Shown in pieces: positions 56,212 to 64,000 of a stretch of 64,000 bases of DNA; the first letter of the stretch is position 1, and the number at the start of each line of letters is the position of its first letter. Under the pieces are notes generated by a model. That model was given only the letters and a program-made list of their open reading frames with translations, was not told the origin of the DNA and ran no database searches. Position numbers and translations under genes: made by a program. The DNA comes from JAHOYW01 sp963664605 (lineage in GTDB: Bacteria > Verrucomicrobiota > Lentisphaeria > Victivallales > Victivallaceae): contig OY761536.1 of the NCBI GenBank assembly GCA_963664605.1, forward strand, positions 3,844,001-3,908,000, written 5' to 3'.

Positions 56212-58632
56212 CTATTTCTGTTTGTCTTTTTGAGATGAACTTGAATGCTTATTAATACGTTCCATTATTGCCGGGTACTCATATTGTCCGATACGCCCGG
56301 TTTTCTGCATTGCTCCCAAAAGGCGGAATAGGGCCCGATAAGACATGGCGCAAGGTTTTGACTGACCGTTTTCAGCGCCCCGGGGATGTTTAATCGGAAA
56401 TGCCGGATCCAAATAGTGTTCCAGCGCCAACTCACCGCCTAATAGAAAGTCAGTGTTTCCAGTACGTTCAAAGCCAATAGCCATCATCATTCCTATCATA
56501 TTATGGACTGTCGGTATTTCCCCATCTTCTACTTTACTCCACAATGCATCTTTCAGGTCATTCAACAAATCAAACATCCATTTCTGCATATCTTCACATT
56601 TTGTAAGACGCTGATATTTATCGAGAGCTTCGACCATAGATGTATAACCAAAGCCGCAATCTATCATCTGACGTTCAAGAGAAAGACCTTCCCTGGAACC
56701 GGTAAGCCTCACCGCCCCCTGAAAGTTCTTACGGTCATAATCTCTTAAAAAGGTGACTATTTCTTCCGCTTCTTCCCGAAACTGTCCATAGCCACTATCC
56801 ATAAGAGAAACCAAAGCTAAAAGAGCCCAGCCTATTTCACGGTCAAATTTCCAGTTTGCGGTTACTCCGGAATGGGTGATCTCGATAATTTTATTTCCTA
56901 GTGCCAAGGCGGTATCCAAAGCATCATCATCCCCACTTAAGCAATAATACTCCATAAGCCCCTGAGTCCAGAAATGGCTCGTAACAGCTCCTTTGGTATT
57001 GTGAAAATGAGAATGAAATGGTGACGCCTGATTGTGGCGTATATCATCTGAATAAACGATAAAATCTATTTCGATGTTATGCCGCGCAGCCCAATGAAGC
57101 ATATTGAAATGGTCTGTTTTGCCGGTACGCATTACTTCTGTAGCAAGCGCATGAATCATATCATATTCATTGTTAGTCCAAACCGGCTCTATGAATACGG
57201 CAGTACTTTCAGGGAATAAACCGCGTCCAAACCTTTTGTGAGGAGCCTGTACTCCCGAAAGTGGAAAATATTGATTGGGACCAGCACCATAAATAAGAGT
57301 ATAATTCAAGTCTGAGGTATCCCCAATATCCCATTTTTCATGAGGGGTCTTTAAATCCCGGCAAAAACTGTCCAGTAAATTATTTAAACGTAAATTTTGT
57401 CCCGGCTCAAAATTCAGGGCACGATCCAAGTCAAAACATTTTTCGTGAATAAGGGTTTCCGGAGCTGGCAAAGCATGTCCCTGAGCGTACATTGACTTCG
57501 CCAGACTGACTAAGTTTCGCGGCTTCAGATCTTCATCTCCATCCGAAAACGAAAATAATATGTTTTGCTGTTTACGTCGTCCCTGGGGCCAGCGGAGAAC
57601 TTTATTATCAGGAACCATAAAATAATCCAAACGATTCCCTGAAGACTGCAATGCATTGGGCCTGGTTTCCTGAAAATCTTTAACTGTAGCGCAAACTGCT
57701 CCAGCAACGCCATGCAGTTGCAGCCATGGAGGAACATTTTCAACTGCCGGCTGACAATAAAAAGGATAACTGCTGTCGTCCATAAGCATTTCATATTCCT
57801 GAACATGCGGAGCTGCTCCTGTTTCATCAACAATAATACTGACTGGCTGGGGATTCCTGACGATACGGGTTTTATATTCGGCAGTATAACGAGGCTGTAG
57901 AAAAACCCTTTCTGTATTTCCTTTTCCTAACTGCCAGTCACCAAGAAGCCCGGCACTGGAAACATCCACATCCATTACACCAGGCAATTCATGAGACAAC
58001 ATCCAATCAATACGTAAAGCCGATATTGCCTTCCATATTTCTACAATAATACGATAAGAAAATGATGGTTTACCGTCGTCAGTAAATAGCTGACCGGAGC
58101 ATTCCGCCCGGCAGCGAACAGGGCCGTTCCGTAAAATCCGCAAACTACGTTTGCTGTTTTGTATTTCTTTCGCGCTATTTCCATTTACCATTATTTCCGT
58201 GGAGAGAGTTCCTGTCCCACCACTCCATTGTATTGATATAGGTGGTTTGTTTCCTTTTTTATTCAAGGCAACCTGTAACAACGAGTTGTTCAACAGTAAA
58301 TCCTGATTTTCTTGAACGCCCAGATCATCGACTTTGTTTTCGCCGGGAGCAGTAAGTTTTACTCCAGCAAGGCCTTTACAAGTTCCGATAAAAGACAGCT
58401 CCAACCACTTTATTCCATCCGGAGTTTCCGGAGTTAGCTCGGTAACTTGGGCATCAACGGTATCCCCATTACTAAAAAAAATTTTTGCGCCATTACAATT
58501 CTCCGGAATAGAAGCCGCCGGGAATGGGCATCCGGTTACAATCGGGGAACCGGACTGTTCAACATTATGAATTATTATCTGTGTATAATCAGAAAAATTT
58601 TCAAGCTTCAGATTTTCAGAGGCTTTATTCAT
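56212..58632 (-). CDS. PcRGLX/YetA-like protein (exo-rhamnogalacturonan lyase relative)
   Basis: An 806-residue protein. The N-terminal RIFT-barrel region has SGSPIVTGCPFPAASIPEN and LELSFIGTCKGLAGVKL, a central beta-sandwich, and a C-terminal alpha/alpha toroid with GAVTSHFWTQGLMEYYCLSGDDDALDTALALGNKI and AIGFERTGNTDFLLGGELALEHYL. The G-x-P-x-P opening and H-x-W-x-E/Q-G-L-L-x-Y-Y-x-L-T/S-G-D motif are those of PcRGLX/YetA proteins (PL26-like), which remove unsaturated sugars from rhamnogalacturonan. No signal peptide. Confidence 0.8.
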   Translation of the reverse strand: MNKASENLKLENFSDYTQIIIHNVEQSGSPIVTGCPFPAASIPENCNGAKIFFSNGDTVDAQVTELTPETPDGIKWLELSFIGTCKGLAGVKLTAPGENKVDDLGVQENQDLLLNNSLLQVALNKKGNKPPISIQWSGGTGTLSTEIMVNGNSAKEIQNSKRSLRILRNGPVRCRAECSGQLFTDDGKPSFSYRIIVEIWKAISALRIDWMLSHELPGVMDVDVSSAGLLGDWQLGKGNTERVFLQPRYTAEYKTRIVRNPQPVSIIVDETGAAPHVQEYEMLMDDSSYPFYCQPAVENVPPWLQLHGVAGAVCATVKDFQETRPNALQSSGNRLDYFMVPDNKVLRWPQGRRKQQNILFSFSDGDEDLKPRNLVSLAKSMYAQGHALPAPETLIHEKCFDLDRALNFEPGQNLRLNNLLDSFCRDLKTPHEKWDIGDTSDLNYTLIYGAGPNQYFPLSGVQAPHKRFGRGLFPESTAVFIEPVWTNNEYDMIHALATEVMRTGKTDHFNMLHWAARHNIEIDFIVYSDDIRHNQASPFHSHFHNTKGAVTSHFWTQGLMEYYCLSGDDDALDTALALGNKIIEITHSGVTANWKFDREIGWALLALVSLMDSGYGQFREEAEEIVTFLRDYDRKNFQGAVRLTGSREGLSLERQMIDCGFGYTSMVEALDKYQRLTKCEDMQKWMFDLLNDLKDALWSKVEDGEIPTVHNMIGMMMAIGFERTGNTDFLLGGELALEHYLDPAFPIKHPRGAENGQSKPCAMSYRALFRLLGAMQKTGRIGQYEYPAIMERINKHSSSSQKDKQK

Positions 58633-58822
58633 AACAATATATCTCCTGTCATTTGTCGAATTTCCTATACTTGCTGTCTAATTTTCACCAGAAAATACGT
58701 TCCCGGGAAAATATTAACCTGAATAAATTTATTGATTTTCTCTTAAAGTCTACTCTATTTATTATATTCCAAAATTCAAACAGTGTATTCAAATTCAATA
58801 ATATTTATAATCATTAATACAA

Positions 58823-61720
58823 TCAGGTATTGTGCAAGACTGCGAAAGGTTCTTTTGTTTTCTCCTTTTCTTTAGCCTGATATAGGTATTTACTATTAAA
58901 TTTGTTCTTATTGTGATTTAATACTTTTCCCTTTAATCCAACAGGGTTTGGCTCAAATACCAATTCTAACGCAGTACAGCCTGCATCAAAGTATCCCTCT
59001 CGCATGACACCAATGCCGTCACCAACAACTTCCAAAGTTAGCGTATGTTGTCCAGCTGGAAGTTCAGTAATTCTTACCGTATCCGGCTTCCAGGCAACAA
59101 TCCCTTTTAAATCCCCATCAATACAAACTTCAATGCTTCCTTTTCGTCCTTTAAATCTCAATTCAGCATTTTTTATCGGAGTACTAAGCGAGAATTGCGC
59201 TTTAAATACCAGTTTTCCCTGGAGATATGGGAATCCTGCTTCTATACGGCTGACTGATTTTGAAAGAGTAACAGTCTTTTTCAAAATCACTTGGTCTTTT
59301 TCATTTATAAATGCAGAAAAATCCCCCGTGAGCAAAATAGTCGGCATTTCCTCGTCATCAAAATCAATAATATTAGTTCCAGCCTTAAAACTCTTTGTTA
59401 TTGGAACAGCTAAATTGCCCAGAGAATAAAATTCTGTATCAAAAGCTTTTTCCCATTCAGGGGAACTTTTATTTATGATAAAACTTTCTTTAAGGGATTC
59501 AAGGTTAACTTTATCACAGATCAAACAATCTATGACAACGCCATCTTCAACAATAATTTCCATTCCTGCAGTAAGTGGAATATGATTTTGTTTTTCAGAT
59601 TTCAATTGCCATGTAGAGTCCAGATTGATAAACTCAGATACCTTTTTATCTTTTGTGATATTGGTAAAAGGGAGATGGATAATTTTAGTTTCATGTGATT
59701 CTAAACGGACAGAATTTTTAACGCCGCCTGATTCAAGCCAAATGGTAACTGGAAAGTCACAGATATTCAGCATAAAGCAAAGTTTTTCACCTGATTTATT
59801 TATCCCTTTAAACACCTGTACATTTTTTGCGTTTTCACCTGATATCCATAGCCAGTCTTCCAAGTTGTTTTCCGCAAATTCCGCAATCTCTTCCGGCGTA
59901 TTCAAAGATATAAAATCAGAGTCATTACAACTTGAGATTTTCTCTGCTGAAATAATTTCAGGAATACTCTTATGAGCAATCGCATATCCTCCCTTGTTTG
60001 CAAACTCGGCAATTTTATTATGAGCATAATCGGCAAGCAAACCGCATTCCGGTATAATTACCATGTCATAAGCGGCTTTACCAACAACAAGTGATTTCCC
60101 GTCCACTATCCAATCGGCTGCGCCATCCTCATCAAGCAAATCAAAGTCGATGTGATTCTCGATAAGGGACATCGCTATTTCGGTGAGTGCTTTATCTATA
60201 AATTCCCCTTCTTTTTCCAATTCATAAATACCACTTGACGCCCGCAAGGCCGCCATGGGCTTAAGAAGTGCTATTTTCGCGTCCGGACGAAATTCGGTCA
60301 AGATATTACAGCGTTCCTCAATGTAATTACTGAGCACCTGAAAATTAGTAATCAAGTTCCCATAAGTTCCCATAGATTGTCCTGCCAGAAATTTTGAATA
60401 TCCTGCAAGCTTGTATGAAAAGGCGTGAAGGTCAAAACAATTAATACCATGAACCATCAACCAGTCAATAATATATTTATACAGCTCAAGGCTTAGGTTC
60501 TCATTGCAACAAGCGCCCGCTTCTATAAAAACCCTGGATTTACCTTCCTGATGCGCGACTGATGCAGCAAGATGCGGAGAGAGGTTAAGGACAGAATATT
60601 CTCTATTTCCGATTTTAGGAATAATAATATCCGCTCCCGGCATATCAAAATATTTTATATGCCTGGCCGCGTTACCAGCGAATTTAATTTCATTGGTGGC
60701 GTGTTCCTCCGGGCTGATATGACCGGTAAGAATAAGATTATGCCTGTCGCACCAGTCTTTCATAGGCAAGGTATAATTTTTAATAAAAAGGTCACTTACC
60801 AACCGATGATAATTTGCTTTTACAATTCTTGACTCGGGAATAGAATCATCAACCAAAGCTGGAAGAACTTTTATCAAATCCTTGTTGTAACTTCTTTTAT
60901 AATGTTGCGGGAACTTTTCAGTCCAGCATGCGGGGAGGAACCTGTATTCATCAGTCATAATACCTGGAATTATGTTCCCAAAATATTTTGAATAGCGTTG
61001 TGCATATTTCTCATGAGTTTCTTTAAGAAAGTACTGTATACTTTCCGGATGCAAGACGTCCAGGCGATTAAAACCGTCCCACTGCAGCATTTCCCTCTGG
61101 CAAAAAACATAAACCCGCCAGTCATTTCCTGCCGGAGCTTCCCATTGCAGCTGCCACTTCATTGTGCCTTTAATAGCTGAACGCCAGTGTAAGTGCGGCT
61201 TTATAAACGGATAGTATCCCCAGTCATGCCGATAAGGTTTTTCCTGTGCTTCCGCACAGGGGCCGATGTAAGAGGAGATATCAACAGGATTATCCAACTG
61301 AGGGATTCCATCTTTTAAAGGCAAAGCAACAACAGAAAGTACTTTCATTAAATCAAAGTTAAAGGTAATTTTGTTTCTGCTGGAAACATCAATCTGTTTT
61401 GACCAGAGAGTTTTAGCTTGCAAGTCAGGACGTTCTGCTAAAATTATGCCTCCTGCATAGCAACTGGGACACCAGGCTTCATCGTAAAGCCACGCATTCA
61501 TTCCCAATTTTCCCGACTCCTCAATAATAACATCAAGAGCCCGCAGCCACGTTTCACTCATATACCCCGGCCCGCCAAGAATCCAATGCATAAATGTACC
61601 GCCAATACCGTGCTCATGCATTGTCCGCAGTTGTGAGCGGAGTTCATTATTATCCAAATCACTGTTTAAAAACCAGAAAACTGCCGGTTTTCCGGTTAAT
61701 TCAGCTGTGTTCTGCTTCAT
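58823..61720 (-). CDS. GH106-like alpha-L-rhamnosidase
   Basis: A 965-residue protein. The start KPAVFWFLNSDLDNNELRSQLRTMHEHGIGGTFMHWILGGPGYMSETWLRALDVIIEESGKLGMNAWLYDEAWCPSCYAGG is the catalytic barrel opening of GH106-type rhamnosidases. Long middle domains follow, and a C-terminal jelly roll (NAELRFKGRKGSIEVCIDGDLKGIVAWKPDTVRITELPAGQHTL). No signal peptide. In this operon it would release rhamnose from rhamnogalacturonan fragments. An AT-rich gap of 190 bases (58633-58822) follows it, with no gene. Confidence 0.75.
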   Translation of the reverse strand: MKQNTAELTGKPAVFWFLNSDLDNNELRSQLRTMHEHGIGGTFMHWILGGPGYMSETWLRALDVIIEESGKLGMNAWLYDEAWCPSCYAGGIILAERPDLQAKTLWSKQIDVSSRNKITFNFDLMKVLSVVALPLKDGIPQLDNPVDISSYIGPCAEAQEKPYRHDWGYYPFIKPHLHWRSAIKGTMKWQLQWEAPAGNDWRVYVFCQREMLQWDGFNRLDVLHPESIQYFLKETHEKYAQRYSKYFGNIIPGIMTDEYRFLPACWTEKFPQHYKRSYNKDLIKVLPALVDDSIPESRIVKANYHRLVSDLFIKNYTLPMKDWCDRHNLILTGHISPEEHATNEIKFAGNAARHIKYFDMPGADIIIPKIGNREYSVLNLSPHLAASVAHQEGKSRVFIEAGACCNENLSLELYKYIIDWLMVHGINCFDLHAFSYKLAGYSKFLAGQSMGTYGNLITNFQVLSNYIEERCNILTEFRPDAKIALLKPMAALRASSGIYELEKEGEFIDKALTEIAMSLIENHIDFDLLDEDGAADWIVDGKSLVVGKAAYDMVIIPECGLLADYAHNKIAEFANKGGYAIAHKSIPEIISAEKISSCNDSDFISLNTPEEIAEFAENNLEDWLWISGENAKNVQVFKGINKSGEKLCFMLNICDFPVTIWLESGGVKNSVRLESHETKIIHLPFTNITKDKKVSEFINLDSTWQLKSEKQNHIPLTAGMEIIVEDGVVIDCLICDKVNLESLKESFIINKSSPEWEKAFDTEFYSLGNLAVPITKSFKAGTNIIDFDDEEMPTILLTGDFSAFINEKDQVILKKTVTLSKSVSRIEAGFPYLQGKLVFKAQFSLSTPIKNAELRFKGRKGSIEVCIDGDLKGIVAWKPDTVRITELPAGQHTLTLEVVGDGIGVMREGYFDAGCTALELVFEPNPVGLKGKVLNHNKNKFNSKYLYQAKEKEKTKEPFAVLHNT

Positions 61721-61731
61721 TTCTTATCCTT

Positions 61732-62721
61732 TTAGATTGCGATTAAATTTGTTCTTATGAACTCGGCCGTTGCCACAGGATCACGACGGCGAATAAGTTC
61801 TTCAACTTTATCCATTCCAACTTTGTCTAATATAGAATGTAAACGGTGAAGGAATAATACGCTTGCCCTGATAGCTCCTGCGGCATCTTCTCGATATGGA
61901 TATTGATCCATAGAGAACCAGCCCTGATAATTTGTTTTCTCAAGCCAGAAAAGCATTTCAAAATATTCTACTAAATGAATGGAACCAGCAATCATATCAT
62001 CATCCCATGAACTGTAGTTGTCATTAAAATGCATATGAAAAAGGCGGTTGCCGAACATTTTGAGTAATGCGATAGAGTCTGCTACATTTTCGTACGCTAA
62101 AAAAGCATGCCCTGTATCAATTGTAACTCCGACGTTTTCAAAACCGCTTTCTTTTGCATATAACAAAGTGTCCGCGGTACGTGCCAGATATGAGTGGGTT
62201 CTGGGCTCTTTCATTTTAAACTCAAGCCCCAGCCTCACTCCACATGAGTCTGCATATCCTGCACATTCGGCAATAGATTCAAGCAAGCGGGTACGATCCT
62301 CAATATAATCAGTTGCCAGAGGGTAATCGAAACCATCCTGCCCTGGCCAAAGATTGACAAAATCACAGTCAAGCTGACATGCGGCATCAATCATTCTGCA
62401 AGTTTCTTCTATTGCTTGTCTCCGGATTTCAGTAGAAGGGGAGGATAACGCCCCTTTTCCCCATTTTTTCTGTCCGAAATGATCTACTATTATAGAGGCA
62501 CATTTCAGATTATTATCCTGGAGAAGTTTTTTCATCTCTCCAATATTGTCTATTCTAATATCCCAAGTTCCGACAAGTTCAATCCCGCTCACATGCTCAA
62601 TTTTTGCAGCTTGTTTTAGCATTTCCGTTTTGTCTAGCTGCTCTTTATAACCGCTCGACAAAAAACGATCACATGTATTTCCAAGATTTCCCAAAATAAC
62701 TGAATATTTTCGTTTACTCAT
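61732..62721 (-). CDS. Sugar isomerase/epimerase, xylose isomerase-like TIM barrel
   Basis: A 329-residue protein: SVILGNLGNTCDRFLSSGYKEQLDKTEMLKQAAKIEHVSGIELVGTWDI, then CDFVNLWPGQDGFDYPL, LGLEFKMKEPRTHSYLARTADTLLYAKESGFENVGVTIDTGHAFLA, and FHMHFNDNYSSWDDDMIAGSIH. E in LGLEFK, D/H in TIDTGHA, H in MHFND and a further Glu fit the metal site of AP_endonuc_2-type isomerases. The ATG at 62719-62721 follows AAGGAAA. It probably interconverts a keto sugar from the degraded glycan (for example L-rhamnose-type), specificity unknown. Confidence 0.8.
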   Translation of the reverse strand: MSKRKYSVILGNLGNTCDRFLSSGYKEQLDKTEMLKQAAKIEHVSGIELVGTWDIRIDNIGEMKKLLQDNNLKCASIIVDHFGQKKWGKGALSSPSTEIRRQAIEETCRMIDAACQLDCDFVNLWPGQDGFDYPLATDYIEDRTRLLESIAECAGYADSCGVRLGLEFKMKEPRTHSYLARTADTLLYAKESGFENVGVTIDTGHAFLAYENVADSIALLKMFGNRLFHMHFNDNYSSWDDDMIAGSIHLVEYFEMLFWLEKTNYQGWFSMDQYPYREDAAGAIRASVLFLHRLHSILDKVGMDKVEELIRRRDPVATAEFIRTNLIAI

Positions 62722-62764
62722 AAATTCCCATTTCCTTGTTAATATATTGGGCATTAGCCCAAAA

Positions 62765-64000
62765 TTACCATCCCGTACCCATCATGTCCGGCTCTTTATC
62801 GACAGACATGGAAGTTAACGCCAATAAAAGATAACCAACACCGTCTACAGCATCATAGCGATGTTCGCCTGAGTGAGTTTTGAACATGTCATATTCATAT
62901 AAGGTCTCAATTGCATTCTCAGCTAAATTATTCGCCGCGCTTTTAAAAGACTCATTACACAGCAACTTTCCGCAACGCCAAAGGAAATGAATACAGCGCC
63001 CATAATGCTCAGCATAAATGACTTTACCGTTACATTCCGGCATATTATCCATTATAATCTCAGCCCACCGTTCGGAAGCCAGACGATATTTTGATTCTTT
63101 TGTCAGCTCGTAGAGTTCAAGGCAGGATTCAGCAAAAGGCATCGGGTAATCATGAGCCGGAAAAAAGGCGCGCCAGATATCAGAATAATCTCCAGGCAGG
63201 TACATGTATTTTGTTAAGTCTGTTCCCAATACAGGGCTTCCATCAGCGACTTTAAGTTGTCCATAATATTTATGTTCATGTATATCATATCCATAGTCCA
63301 GATATGCAGAGACAGCTTGAGAAGCTTTCCGCTCCCATTCTTTCCTGCCTCCCGCTCTTTTTGATGCGCGTAAAACGGATCCCGCCCACAAACCAACTTC
63401 TGTAGTACAAGCAAACTTATCCCAACGTTCCTCAGTAGGATTATTTTCAAGCAGTCCAGTATTCTTATCCCGGTGCGAAAAACTGAATTCAATAACTTTA
63501 GAAGCATCATGCAGTAAAGTTTCATCCTTAATTTTCTCATAAAGCCAGGCCAATGATTCCACAATTATGCCTCCGGATTCAAGAAAAGCGCAGCCACTGG
63601 CCTTATCCGCGTGTCTATTAAATCCGCCGTAACTTCTGTTGAATAAAGAATTGCTTGTAAAAGTCAGTATTGCTTTTTTTGTTTTCTGAGGAGATACTTG
63701 CCAGAATATTTCCCATGCAGGAGGAATTGGACGCGTTTCGTGATACGCTCCGTCTTCCGTTTCAAAGTCCACAGGATATGGATCTTCCGCACCGACAAAT
63801 CTCATTGTCTTCCCTTGAAAAGCATCCCAATAGTAATGATTTCCCCAGAGGAACATACCATTTTCAGCCACGCAATTGTCAAGGAAATCTTCAACATACG
63901 CCCCAACTGCAACAGCATATTTTGTATTTTTAGTTATGTTCGAAACAAAATGAGCCGCGACAAGAGAAGGCTGATCCCAATAAAGGGAACAGCCTTTAGG
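62765..64000 (-). CDS. Alpha/alpha-toroid carbohydrate-active enzyme, N-terminus outside window
   Basis: The frame is open from the right edge (no stop upstream to 64000) and ends at 62765, so the gene is partial; about 411 residues are seen. The sequence reads NHYYWDAFQGKTMRFVGAEDPYPVDFETEDGAYHETRPIPPAWEIFWQVSP, then FNRHADKASGCAFLESGGIIVESLAWLYEK, TTEVGLWAGSVLRASKRAGG, and YDAVDGVGYLLLALT. Helical hairpins with Trp/His/Asp between them resemble six-hairpin glycosidases or lyases. Function unnamed, but its neighbours suggest a role in rhamnogalacturonan or related glycan use. Confidence 0.65.
   Translation of the reverse strand, partial: PKGCSLYWDQPSLVAAHFVSNITKNTKYAVAVGAYVEDFLDNCVAENGMFLWGNHYYWDAFQGKTMRFVGAEDPYPVDFETEDGAYHETRPIPPAWEIFWQVSPQKTKKAILTFTSNSLFNRSYGGFNRHADKASGCAFLESGGIIVESLAWLYEKIKDETLLHDASKVIEFSFSHRDKNTGLLENNPTEERWDKFACTTEVGLWAGSVLRASKRAGGRKEWERKASQAVSAYLDYGYDIHEHKYYGQLKVADGSPVLGTDLTKYMYLPGDYSDIWRAFFPAHDYPMPFAESCLELYELTKESKYRLASERWAEIIMDNMPECNGKVIYAEHYGRCIHFLWRCGKLLCNESFKSAANNLAENAIETLYEYDMFKTHSGEHRYDAVDGVGYLLLALTSMSVDKEPDMMGTGW

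Overview
The window is a bacterial chromosome segment carrying one complete-looking prophage. The flanks hold a DUF1015 protein, a lipoprotein sugar-binding protein, and a run of carbohydrate-active enzymes (GH2, DUF4838, GH39, a PcRGLX/YetA-type rhamnogalacturonan lyase relative, a GH106-like rhamnosidase and a sugar isomerase). That repertoire is typical of polysaccharide-degrading Lentisphaerota/Verrucomicrobiota (Victivallis-like bacteria). The assignment is inferred from gene content, not from a marker gene.

Layout. 1-3.2 kb: end of an ABC permease, a solute-binding lipoprotein and a DUF1015 protein, all on +. 3218-3293: tRNA-Arg(CCU), the integration site. 3.25-49.53 kb: a siphovirus-like prophage. 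Its two tRNA-derived attachment repeats lie exactly 46,232 bp apart. Only the CI-type repressor is on +; every other prophage gene is on -. 49.5-50.3 kb: debris of an older integrase and a truncated sodium/solute symporter. 50.4-64 kb: a minus-strand carbohydrate (probably rhamnogalacturonan/pectin) utilisation cluster, open at the right edge.

The prophage reads right to left: integrase and repressor (tail to tail, overlapping); two small early DNA-binding candidates; a RecT-like annealing protein with a DUF2800 nuclease; a replication initiator with iteron-like repeats inside it and a DnaC-like helicase loader; a MoxR/CobS-like AAA+ ATPase with a partner; a long block of small, often Cys-rich accessory genes with one SAM methyltransferase; SSB; a ParB-domain protein followed by two DDD-motif glycosyltransferases (candidate DNA-base glycosylation module); a RarA C-terminal-like protein; terminase small and large subunits; five small genes; portal, scaffold, DUF5309-like capsid; head-tail connectors; tail tube; tail-assembly chaperones joined by a -1 frameshift; tape measure; tail-tip and fibre proteins; and a left-end lysis/conversion block with no recognisable muramidase.

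The most notable signals are: the ParB/glycosyltransferase trio; a decayed duplicate of the origin-containing stretch of the initiator gene lodged in the tail region; a strand-biased hexamer (TAGCAC on +) spread through the prophage and not seen in the flanks; three matched minus-strand promoters and a shared operator-like motif; a textbook -1 frameshift signal; and a hairpin that combines a terminator with the portal ribosome-binding site. Counts are by eye; no database or alignment was run.
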